A stretch of 6,279 bases of DNA from Candidatus Krumholzibacteriia bacterium (GTDB lineage: Bacteria; Krumholzibacteriota; Krumholzibacteriia; Krumholzibacteriales; Krumholzibacteriaceae): positions 1 to 6,279 of the forward strand of contig JAQVGR010000111.1 of NCBI GenBank assembly GCA_028696635.1, given 5' to 3'. The position numbers were made by a program, and so were the translations under genes. The notes under the pieces were generated by a model. It ran no database searches and was not told where the DNA came from. It worked only from the letters and a program-made list of their open reading frames with translations. This document shows, piece by piece, positions 1-5,876 of the stretch. Every line of letters starts with the position of its first letter. Positions within the stretch are counted from its first letter, which is position 1.

Positions 1-49
1 CATTCCTGCTCGGTATAGATGCGCCCGGCACGGAGAACAGGAGATAGGA

Positions 50-109
50 ATGCCGGAGCGGGGAACATGGGCCTGGAGGATCTGCGAAGGAAGGAGAATA
101 CGATCGTGA
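50..109 (+). CDS. Possible 19-codon leader ORF, translationally coupled to the ABM-fold gene
   Basis: Seen: an ATG at 50 is preceded by AGGAG (39-43) at a 6 nt spacing, and opens a 19-residue frame, MPERGTWAWRICEGRRIRS. It ends with TGA at 107-109, which overlaps the proposed GTG start (106-108) of the next gene as GTGA. This is the classic arrangement for termination-reinitiation coupling. The frame also crosses the Shine-Dalgarno of the downstream gene (87-96). Against it: the codons (CGA, AGA, AGG, ATA) are not those favoured by the neighbouring genes, and a frame this short can arise by chance. The two closely spaced Trp codons (residues 7 and 9) resemble an attenuator peptide, but I see no alternative terminator structures. 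It is a tentative call and depends on the GTG start being correct. Confidence 0.3.
   Translation: MPERGTWAWRICEGRRIRS
87..96 (+). promoter_or_regulatory. Ribosome binding site supporting the GTG start at 106
   Basis: The purine-rich run AAGGAAGGAG contains a good Shine-Dalgarno core, AGGAG at 92-96, 9 nt before GTG 106. A competing start, ATG at 67, has GGAG at 55-58 with an 8 nt gap, so the site favours but does not prove the internal start. Confidence 0.5.
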
Positions 110-426
110 TAGGCAGGATCTGGCACGGATGGACCAGGTGCGAGGACGCCGGCGACTACGAGACCCTCCTGAGGGAGGAGATCTTCCCCGAGATCGCCTC
201 GAAGAAGATCCCCGGGTACCGGGGGCTGCGCCTGCTGCGCCGCTCAGCCGACGACAACGAGGAGGAGTTCGTCGTCCTCATGTGGTTCGACACGTGGGAG
301 GCGGTGAAGGCGTTCGCCGGCGAGGACTACGAGCTCGCGTACGTCCCCGCGAAGGCGCGCCTGCTCCTCGCCCGCTTCGACGAGCGCTCGCGGCACTACG
401 AGGTGCGCGAGCGCCTCGAGTGCTAG
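106..426 (+). CDS. ABM-fold (antibiotic biosynthesis monooxygenase-like) small protein
   Basis: Seen: 106 residues from GTG 106, soluble, with no signal peptide. It begins MIGRIWHGWT, the usual opening of a group of small dimeric alpha/beta-barrel (ferredoxin-like) ABM proteins. A Gly-Tyr-rich strand (PGYRGLRLLRRS) follows, then FVVLMWFDTWEAVKAFAGED and a C-terminal strand ending RHYEV, which also fits that group. Known: members include quinone- or heme-modifying monooxygenases, but most of this subgroup have no assigned substrate, so a monooxygenase reaction should not be assumed. Start choice: GTG 106 has a strong ribosome binding site and matches where family proteins begin. ATG 67 would add 13 residues (MGLEDLRRKENTI) with no family counterpart. 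The gene is followed by an inverted repeat and a separate promoter candidate, so it is probably not in the downstream operon. The family call is fairly secure; the function is unknown. Confidence 0.8.
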   Translation: MIGRIWHGWTRCEDAGDYETLLREEIFPEIASKKIPGYRGLRLLRRSADDNEEEFVVLMWFDTWEAVKAFAGEDYELAYVPAKARLLLARFDERSRHYEVRERLEC

Positions 427-449
427 CCGCCCGGCGGGTCGCGCAGCGG

Positions 450-475
450 GATACCGGAAGCCGTTCCGGCATATC
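450..475. repeat. Inverted repeat: possible operator or weak terminator after the ABM gene
   Basis: CCGGAA (454-459) and TTCCGG (464-469) form a perfect 6 bp stem around the loop GCCG. GATA (450-453) and TATC (472-475) extend it by 4 bp across a two-base bulge (CA, 470-471). No T-run follows, so it is a poor intrinsic terminator. It ends 5 nt before the TTGACA box at 480, where an activator or repressor could bind. Whether it acts as DNA operator or RNA hairpin cannot be told from sequence. Confidence 0.4.
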
Positions 476-479
476 GCAC

Positions 480-508
480 TTGACAAGCGCCGCCCCATCC
501 GTGATTCT
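480..508 (+). promoter_or_regulatory. Candidate sigma-70-type promoter for the sugar-phosphate transferase gene
   Basis: TTGACA at 480-485 matches the -35 consensus perfectly. Exactly 17 nt later lies GATTCT (503-508), which matches TATAAT at only three of six positions. A start site near 515 would leave a short leader of roughly 20-25 nt before the GTG at 538. The weak -10 lowers confidence, and the sigma-factor preferences of this organism are unknown. Confidence 0.4.
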
Positions 509-526
509 TGAACAGGAACCCCGTGC

Positions 527-532
527 AAGGAG
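527..532 (+). promoter_or_regulatory. Ribosome binding site fixing the GTG start at 538
   Basis: AAGGAG sits 5 nt before GTG 538. It lies inside the longer frame that begins at TTG 508. That TTG has no comparable site and would add ten polar residues before the first membrane helix, so GTG 538 is preferred. Confidence 0.65.
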
Positions 533-537
533 ATTCC

Positions 538-1644
538 GTGGCGCTGCTCAACATTCTCGTGCCGCTGGCCGTCGCGTTGCTCACAGGCCTGCTGCTGGTC
601 CCGCTTGTCATCGGGATGGCCGTGCGGTGGAGGGTCTGCGAGAAGCCCAACGGCCGGACCAGCCGGGAGATCGCCCATATCGGGGGGATCGCCATCTTCG
701 GGGCGGTCCTTCTGTCCCTCGTGACGGTCTTTCTCTTCGTCCTCCATGAGCATCCGCTGAGCAGGACCTTCCTCCCCGTGCTGATCACCAGCGGGATCTT
801 CACCTTCCTGCTCGGCCTGATCGACGACCTGCGTTCGCTGCACTACCTCTACAAGCTCTTCCTGCAGATCGCCGTCGCGGGGGGGGTGGCGGCGGGCGGC
901 CTCGCCCTGGGCGCTCACTTCGGCCATCTCGCGCTCCCGTTCCCCGCTTCCATCGTCGCCTTCGCCGTCGCCTCGGCGTGGATCCTCGGCGCGACCACGT
1001 CGTTCAATCTGATAGACGGGATCGACGGGCTCGCCGCGGGGATCGCCCTGGTCGCCTCGGCGTCGTTCGCGATCGCGGGGATCGCCCTCGACCTGACCCT
1101 GGTTACGGCGCTCTCGGCCGCTCTCTTCGGCGCCTCGCTCGCCTTCCTGCGCTTCAACTTCCCGCCGGCGCGGATCTTCATGGGGGACTCGGGGAGCCTC
1201 TTCATCGGGCTGATCTTCGCCCTGGTCTCGCTGCTCGTCGTCTTCGGCGGCGGCGGGACCCTTCACCGCGCGGGCGGCTCCGTGCTGGTGCTCGCCGTGC
1301 CGCTGCTCGACACGACGCTCGCCTTCTTCCGGCGCCTGCTGAGCGGCCGCAAGCCGTTCGAGGCCGACCACATGCACCTGCACCACCTGCTCCTGTTCCG
1401 GTTCGGATCGGCCCGCAGGGCCGACGCGGTCCTCTGGTCGGTCTCCGCCGTGTTTTCCGCTCTCGGCGTCCTGTCGATGCTCGGCTCGACGATCGCCCTG
1501 GTCGCGGGAGTCGTCCTCGCCGTCTCGTTCTTCGCCGTCGCCCTGCGGCGGATGGTGCGGTTCACCATAGATCGCCGGCGCGCCGAGCGGATACTCTCCG
1601 AGTGCGGCGTTTCCTCGACGAGCATGGCCGTTCACACGGACTGA
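538..1644 (+). CDS. WecA/TagO-like undecaprenyl-phosphate sugar-1-phosphate transferase (MraY family, GT4)
   Basis: Transfers a sugar phosphate (typically GlcNAc-1-P from UDP-GlcNAc) to undecaprenyl phosphate at the cytoplasmic membrane, the first step for surface glycans such as O-antigen or wall polymers. Seen: 368 residues, very hydrophobic, with about ten predicted membrane helices starting at residue 2. Family motifs occur in order: LIDDLRSL with the D96-D97 pair that helps bind Mg; NLIDGIDGLAAG (157-168), containing the catalytic-loop Asp residues; RIFMGDSGS (MGDSGS at 215-220); and a late cytoplasmic loop ADHMHLHH (D277-H283), the His-rich motif of WecA/TagO/WbpL-type enzymes. The wording RRLLSGRKPFEADHMHLHH and the length (WecA/TagO about 350-370) favour this group over MraY itself, and the context lacks mur genes. 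The acceptor sugar cannot be decided. A promoter candidate precedes it, and it is separated from serS by 107 nt, so it may be its own transcription unit. Confidence 0.88.
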   Translation: MALLNILVPLAVALLTGLLLVPLVIGMAVRWRVCEKPNGRTSREIAHIGGIAIFGAVLLSLVTVFLFVLHEHPLSRTFLPVLITSGIFTFLLGLIDDLRSLHYLYKLFLQIAVAGGVAAGGLALGAHFGHLALPFPASIVAFAVASAWILGATTSFNLIDGIDGLAAGIALVASASFAIAGIALDLTLVTALSAALFGASLAFLRFNFPPARIFMGDSGSLFIGLIFALVSLLVVFGGGGTLHRAGGSVLVLAVPLLDTTLAFFRRLLSGRKPFEADHMHLHHLLLFRFGSARRADAVLWSVSAVFSALGVLSMLGSTIALVAGVVLAVSFFAVALRRMVRFTIDRRRAERILSECGVSSTSMAVHTD

Positions 1645-1668
1645 GCCCCCTGACACCCCTTTTGCGCG

Positions 1669-1693
1669 TTTACAACCCCCGCGGCGGTATGAT
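1669..1693 (+). promoter_or_regulatory. Weak promoter-like stretch upstream of serS
   Basis: TATGAT at 1688-1693 resembles a -10 box, and TTTACA at 1669-1674 resembles a -35 box. They are only 13 nt apart, well short of the usual 16-18. No better -35 lies at the right distance; TTGCGC at 1662-1667 is 20 nt away. This is the only AT-rich patch in the gap and the natural place for a promoter of the serS-kinase-regulator-tsaE cluster, but the spacing makes it doubtful. Confidence 0.28.
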
Positions 1694-1715
1694 AGCGTGG
1701 CATCGGGAACAGCAT

Positions 1716-1733
1716 CCGGCGCCCCGGCGCCGG
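1716..1733 (+). promoter_or_regulatory. GC-rich hairpin in the serS leader, just upstream of its ribosome binding site
   Basis: CCGGCGCC (1716-1723) and GGCGCCGG (1726-1733) are exact reverse complements separated by two bases. In RNA this gives a 7-8 bp all-GC stem, ending 4 nt before the serS ribosome binding site GGAG (1738-1741). No T-run follows, so it is not an ordinary terminator. The leader is too short for a T-box. It could modulate ribosome access or mRNA stability, or be a DNA palindrome bound by a protein. Confidence 0.4.
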
Positions 1734-1751
1734 GACAGGAGCGATACGACG

Positions 1752-3023
1752 ATGCTCGACCGAAAGTTGATCCGCAAGGACCCAGAAAGGGTGCGCGCGG
1801 GGATCGCCGCCAAGGGAGCCCGGTTCGACCTCGACGGCTTCCTGCTCCTCGACGAACGGATGCGCGACCTGCTGCAGGAGACCGAGGCTCTCAAGCACCG
1901 GCGCAACACCGTCTCCCAGGATATCTCCCGACTGAAGAAGGAGGGAGGCGACGTCTCCGCGCTCCTCGCCGAGATGAAGCAGACCTCGGCGCGGATCAAG
2001 GAGATCGACGCGGAGCTCAAGGAGACCGAGGAACGGATGCAGCAGATCGAGCTGACCGTGCCGAACCTCCCGCACCGCACGGTCCCCCCGGGTACCTGCG
2101 CGAAGGACAATCCCGTCGTGCGCGAGAGCGGGCCGATCCCCGAGCTCCCCTTCCAGCCTCTCCCTCACTGGGAGATAGGCGAAACGCTCGGCGTGCTCGA
2201 CCTCGACGCGGGGGCGATGCTCTCGGGGCGCGGGTTCGTCGTCCTGCGCGGCGACGGGGCGCGGCTCTCGCGGGCGCTCTCCGCGCTGATGCTCGACATC
2301 CACCGCGACCAGGGGTACCTCGAGTACGCCGTGCCGTACCTGGTCGGGAGGGAGGCGATGGTCGGCACCGGCCAGCTCCCCAAGATGGAGGAGGACATGT
2401 ACCTCTGCGAGAAGGACGACCTCTTCCTCATCCCGACCGCGGAAGTCCCGCTGACGAACCTCTACCGCGGCGCGATACTCGACGGCGATCTGCTGCCGAT
2501 CAGGGCGACGGCGCTGACCCCCTGCTTCCGGCGCGAGGCGGGGAGCTACGGCCAGGACACGCGGGGGATGATCCGCGTGCACCAGTTCGACAAGGTCGAG
2601 ATGGTCCGCTGGACGACCCCCGAGACGTCGTACGACGATCTCGAGGTCCTGCTCGGCGACGCCTGCGCCGTGCTCGACGCGCTCGAGCTCCCCTACCGCG
2701 TGATCGAGCTCTGCGGCGCGGACCTGAGCTTCTCCGCGGCGAAGTGCTACGACATCGAGACGTGGTCGCCGGGGGTCGGGCGGTGGCTCGAGGTCTCCTC
2801 GTGCAGCAACTTCGAGGATTTCCAGGCGCGGCGAGGGGGGATCCGATTCCGGCGCGGGGCGGGGGCCAGGCCCGAATTTGTGCACACCCTCAACGGCTCG
2901 GGGCTCGCGCTGCCGCGGGTGATCGCGACGATACTCGAGATGAACCAGACGCCGACGGGGAAGGTCCGCATCCCGAAGGCGCTGGTCCCGTACCTCGGAG
3001 GTCAGGAGTACCTTGAAGCGTAG
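1752..3023 (+). CDS. serS: Seryl-tRNA synthetase
   Basis: Charges tRNA-Ser (and tRNA-Sec where present) with serine in the cytoplasm, using ATP. Seen: 423 residues, the normal bacterial length. The N-terminal tRNA-binding arm is a long antiparallel coiled coil at about residues 25-100, including EALKHRRNTVSQDISRLKKE. The class II catalytic core follows: motif 1 with P195 in YAVPYLV; the serine-binding loop PTAEVPLTN (T229, E231); motif 2 FRREAGSYGQDTRG (259-272); SCSNFEDFQARR around 350-361; and motif 3 NGSGLALPRVIATILE with R389. All expected active-site residues are present, so the enzyme should be functional. The ATG at 1752 has GGAG (1738-1741) with a 10 nt gap and begins MLDRKLIRKDPERVR, as family members do. 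The last 11 nt overlap the start of the kinase gene, implying co-transcription with the signalling pair. Confidence 0.97.
   Translation: MLDRKLIRKDPERVRAGIAAKGARFDLDGFLLLDERMRDLLQETEALKHRRNTVSQDISRLKKEGGDVSALLAEMKQTSARIKEIDAELKETEERMQQIELTVPNLPHRTVPPGTCAKDNPVVRESGPIPELPFQPLPHWEIGETLGVLDLDAGAMLSGRGFVVLRGDGARLSRALSALMLDIHRDQGYLEYAVPYLVGREAMVGTGQLPKMEEDMYLCEKDDLFLIPTAEVPLTNLYRGAILDGDLLPIRATALTPCFRREAGSYGQDTRGMIRVHQFDKVEMVRWTTPETSYDDLEVLLGDACAVLDALELPYRVIELCGADLSFSAAKCYDIETWSPGVGRWLEVSSCSNFEDFQARRGGIRFRRGAGARPEFVHTLNGSGLALPRVIATILEMNQTPTGKVRIPKALVPYLGGQEYLEA
2997..3002 (+). promoter_or_regulatory. Near-perfect ribosome binding site inside serS that sets the kinase TTG start
   Basis: GGAGGT lies 10 nt before TTG 3013, and a second core, AGGAG, at 3004-3008 is 4 nt before it. 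Both are within the last codons of serS. This doubled site supports use of the unusual TTG start and translational coupling to serS. Confidence 0.65.
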
Positions 3024-4269
3024 GCGCGCGCGCAGGGCGCCCGGAAACCTGCGGACGCTGCTGGCCATCTACTTCATCGCCGGAACCGTCGTCCTCGTCG
3101 GCGGGGCGGTCTGGTACAACTCCTCGCTGATCTCGCGGATGCGCGAGCAGGCGCAGAGCACCACGCGCCTCTTCTCCCGGTTCGTCGGGTTCGCACTGCG
3201 CGAGGTCGGGGACCAGACGCGCCGCGACTTCATCCGCGACGTGCAGGGGGCGATGACGCTGCCGTTCGTGCTCACCGACAGCGCCGGCCGGCCGATGGTC
3301 TGGAACGGGATCGATGTGCCGATGCTCGCCGACGACGAGTACCAGCGCGTGATCGACTACGACCCTGAATCCCCCAACGACCCGATCCTCGAGCGGGTTC
3401 AGCGGATCGCCGGCGAGTTCGACGGGATCCACGAACCGGTCGCCGTCGAGACACAGGACCTCGCCCTGGTGATCCATTACGGCCGCTCGCGGCTGAGTCG
3501 CGAACTGGCCGTCGCTCCGTACGTGCAGATCGGCGTGCTGGTGATCTTCCTCCTCTTCGGTTTTCTCATGTTCCGCGCGGTGAAGACCGGCGAGCAGCGC
3601 TCGATCTGGGTGGGGATGGCGAAGGAGACGGCGCACCAGCTCGGCACCCCGCTCTCCTCGATCATGGGGTGGCTCGCCGTGATCGGCGAGGAGGCCGAGC
3701 GTGCCGGGTGCGCCGAACGGCTCGGCGGCCCGATCGGCGAGGCCTCGGCCGACGTCGAGCGGCTCGGCAGGATCTCGTCGCGGTTCAGCAAGATCGGCTC
3801 CGACCCCGATCTCGAGTACCAGGAGCTCGCCCCGGTGATCGAGGAGGCGGTGAGATATTTCGAGCGCCGCAGGCCGGCGCTGCGGATCAACTCGACGATA
3901 GAGACGGCGATCGAGGAACTGCCCCTGGTGCGGTGCAGCGCCGAGCTGCTCGGCTGGGTCTTCGAGAACCTGATCAAGAACTCGCTCGACGCGATTGCGG
4001 AAGAGGGCGGGAAGATCCATATTACCGGAAGGTTGGACGCCGGGGAGGGGATGATAGAGATCCTCTTCAGCGACAACGGCAGGGGGATGAGCGCCTCGGT
4101 GCGAAAGCGCGTATTCTCGCCGGGGTTCACGACGAAGAGCCGGGGGTGGGGGCTCGGGCTCGCCCTGGTCAAGCGGATCGTCGAGGAGATCCACGGCGGC
4201 ACGATCAGGGTCCTGCACACGCAGCCGGGCAGGGGAACGACCTTCCAGATCCTCTTTCCGGTCGATTGA
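3013..4269 (+). CDS. Membrane sensor histidine kinase, PorY-like
   Basis: Autophosphorylates on His and passes the phosphate to a response regulator, most likely the one encoded 22 nt downstream. Seen: 418 residues with a basic N-terminus (KRRRARR). The first membrane helix is at about 14-34, an extracytoplasmic region of about 130 residues (36-166) with no fold I recognise follows, and the second helix is at about 169-188. The H-box follows almost directly as MAKETAHQLGTPLSS, with phospho-acceptor H208; no HAMP linker is apparent. The ATPase domain has the N-box ENLIKNSLDA (318-327), G1 DNGRGM (354-359), F-box FSPGFTTK (368-375) and G2 GWGLGLALVKRI. The HQLGTPLSS and SRGWGLGLAL wording is typical of Bacteroidota-type kinases that include PorY. 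The start is TTG with a strong ribosome binding site and overlaps serS by 11 nt. The kinase call is firm; the PorY assignment rests on resemblance and on the PorX-like neighbour. Confidence 0.88.
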   Translation: MKRRRARRAPGNLRTLLAIYFIAGTVVLVGGAVWYNSSLISRMREQAQSTTRLFSRFVGFALREVGDQTRRDFIRDVQGAMTLPFVLTDSAGRPMVWNGIDVPMLADDEYQRVIDYDPESPNDPILERVQRIAGEFDGIHEPVAVETQDLALVIHYGRSRLSRELAVAPYVQIGVLVIFLLFGFLMFRAVKTGEQRSIWVGMAKETAHQLGTPLSSIMGWLAVIGEEAERAGCAERLGGPIGEASADVERLGRISSRFSKIGSDPDLEYQELAPVIEEAVRYFERRRPALRINSTIETAIEELPLVRCSAELLGWVFENLIKNSLDAIAEEGGKIHITGRLDAGEGMIEILFSDNGRGMSASVRKRVFSPGFTTKSRGWGLGLALVKRIVEEIHGGTIRVLHTQPGRGTTFQILFPVD

Positions 4270-4291
4270 GCCGCACGGAAAGGTCCCGCGC

Positions 4292-5839
4292 ATGAAGGCG
4301 AAACGGATACTCTGGGTCGACGACGAGATAGACCTGCTGCGCTCGCACCTGATCTTCCTCGACGGGAAGGGGTACGAGACGAGGGGGGTCTCGAGCGGCG
4401 AGGAGGCGCTGCGTCTGCTCGGCGACGATCAGTACGATCTCATCCTCCTCGACGAGACGATGCCGGGGATGAGCGGTCTTGAGACCCTGCAAGGGATCAA
4501 GGAGATCTCGGCCAACATCCCCGTGATCATGATCACGAAGAACGAGGCCGAGGGCCTGATGGACCAGGCGATCGGCATGAAGATAGACGACTACCTGCTC
4601 AAGCCGGTCAGCCCGCTGCAGATCTTCTCCGCCGTCAAGCGGGCGCTCGAGGCGCACCGGATACAGCAGGGGGCCGCCTCGAAGGACTATCTGCAGGTCT
4701 TCCGGCGCGTCGACGAGGCGCTCGCCGCACGCCCCGGCTGGCGCGAGTGGATGCAGATCCACCAGGAGCTGTGCACGTGGGACGTCGAGTTCGACCGGTT
4801 CGGCGGGACGGGGATGGACCAGATCCACGGGGACCTGCGCGGCCGCTGCAACGTCGAGTTCGCCCGCTTCGTCGAGGAGCGGTACCCGCGCTGGGCCGCC
4901 GGGGACGACGCTCCGCCGATGAGCCCCGGCGTCTTCGGCCGCTGCGTGCTGCCGCACCTGTCGGCGAAGCGGAAGGTCTACTTCATCGTCATCGACTGCA
5001 TGCGCTACGACCAGTGGCTCACCGTCGAGGACATGCTGGCCCCGTACTTCACGATCGAGCGCGACGCGTACTACTCGATCCTGCCGACGGCGACGCCGTA
5101 TTCGCGCAACGCGATCTTCGCGGGGCTCTTTCCGCTCGAGATCCAGCAGCGCTATCCCGACTGGTGGACCGAGCGCTCGCGCGACGAGCTGAGCAAGAAC
5201 CGCTTCGAGAGCGAGCTGATGGGGGAGCAGCTGCGGCGCGCCCGCCTAGACGTGACGACGAAATACGTGAAGATATACGCCGCCGAGGAAGCGAACGAGA
5301 TCCGCAAGCAGGTCGACAGCTACCGCGCGATAGACCTCGTCGCGCTCGTCTTCAACTTTCTCGACATCCTCGCCCACGGCCGCAGCCAGAGCGAGATCCT
5401 TCAGGAGATCGCCCCGAACGAGGGGGCGTTCCGCTCGCTGATGCGCTCGTGGTTCACCCACTCGGCGCTCTTCGAGATCCTCCAGAAGATTTCGCGGCAC
5501 GAGGGGACGGTCGTCATCACCACCGACCACGGCTCGATCCTCGGGCAGAAGGCGAGCCTCGTGCACGGGAACCGCGACACGTCGACCAACCTCCGGTACA
5601 AGTTCGGCGAGAACATCAACGGCGATCCGAAGCAGACCGTGCTCGTGCGCCGGCCCGCCGAATACCGGCTCCCCGCCGAGGGGCCGTCGAAGAACTACAT
5701 CCTCGCCCGCGAGAACTACTACTTCGTATACCCCACGCGCTTCCACGAGTACGAGAAGCAGTACCAGGGGACCTTCCAGCACGGGGGGATCTCGCTCGAG
5801 GAGATGATCGTCCCCTGCATCACGCTCACGCCGCGGTAG
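4292..5839 (+). CDS. porX: PorX-like response regulator with PglZ/alkaline-phosphatase-fold output domain
   Basis: Seen: 515 residues. A CheY-like receiver (about 1-120) has the acidic pair D10-D11, phospho-acceptor D54 (LILLDETMPGMSG), switch T82 and K104 in LLKPVSP. A helical linker (about 125-215) follows, corresponding to the three-helix bundle of PorX, then a PglZ domain. The PglZ part keeps candidate metal and catalytic residues of the alkaline phosphatase superfamily: D235 in FIVIDCMRYDQW, T266/T268 in LPTATPYSRNAIFAG, D358 and H362 in LDILAHGRS, D412-H413 in TTDHGS, and H497 in FQHGGISLEEM. Known: Porphyromonas PorX has this architecture, is phosphorylated under PorY control, governs type IX secretion genes partly via an ECF sigma factor, and hydrolyses oligoribonucleotides with zinc. 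There is no DNA-binding domain. The ATG has AAAGGT upstream (4279-4284). The domain call is very secure; orthology to PorX is likely, but its role here is inference. Confidence 0.9.
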   Translation: MKAKRILWVDDEIDLLRSHLIFLDGKGYETRGVSSGEEALRLLGDDQYDLILLDETMPGMSGLETLQGIKEISANIPVIMITKNEAEGLMDQAIGMKIDDYLLKPVSPLQIFSAVKRALEAHRIQQGAASKDYLQVFRRVDEALAARPGWREWMQIHQELCTWDVEFDRFGGTGMDQIHGDLRGRCNVEFARFVEERYPRWAAGDDAPPMSPGVFGRCVLPHLSAKRKVYFIVIDCMRYDQWLTVEDMLAPYFTIERDAYYSILPTATPYSRNAIFAGLFPLEIQQRYPDWWTERSRDELSKNRFESELMGEQLRRARLDVTTKYVKIYAAEEANEIRKQVDSYRAIDLVALVFNFLDILAHGRSQSEILQEIAPNEGAFRSLMRSWFTHSALFEILQKISRHEGTVVITTDHGSILGQKASLVHGNRDTSTNLRYKFGENINGDPKQTVLVRRPAEYRLPAEGPSKNYILARENYYFVYPTRFHEYEKQYQGTFQHGGISLEEMIVPCITLTPR

Positions 5840-5876
5840 GGCCGGGATGCCCAGAGACGACAGGCAGAGGGATCGG

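Noticed and set aside
14..20. TATAGAT as a -10 box for the ABM gene
   Set aside because: Its -35 box would lie before the window starts, so the promoter cannot be tested here.
1..52. Inverted repeat CATTCCT (1-7) and AGGAATG (46-52)
   Set aside because: Only 7 bp separated by 38 nt and touching the window edge; too easily a chance match to list as an element.
244..1656. 470-codon open frame on the - strand opposite the ABM and sugar-transferase genes
   Set aside because: Composition is dominated by Arg, Glu, Asp, Gly and Pro with no motifs, as expected of the complement of a GC-rich coding region. The + strand genes here have clear family motifs.
1645..1751. T-box riboswitch in front of serS
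   Set aside because: The gap is only 107 nt. I see no T-box consensus, specifier stem or terminator/antiterminator pair.
1697..3016. 439-codon + strand frame overlapping serS in another frame
   Set aside because: Arg/Ala/Gly/Pro-rich shadow translation with no motifs; the serS frame is certain.
1632..3068. 478-codon open frame on the - strand opposite serS
   Set aside because: It mirrors a highly conserved enzyme and has low-complexity composition with no recognisable domain.
2890..4293. 467-codon open frame on the - strand opposite the kinase
   Set aside because: Same pattern of charged, motif-free translation opposite a gene with all kinase boxes intact.
4292..5839. PglZ domain as part of a BREX phage-defence or Pgl system
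   Set aside because: The domain is fused to a receiver and paired with a kinase, and no BREX genes (pglX, brxC, brxL) are nearby. The PorX architecture explains it better.
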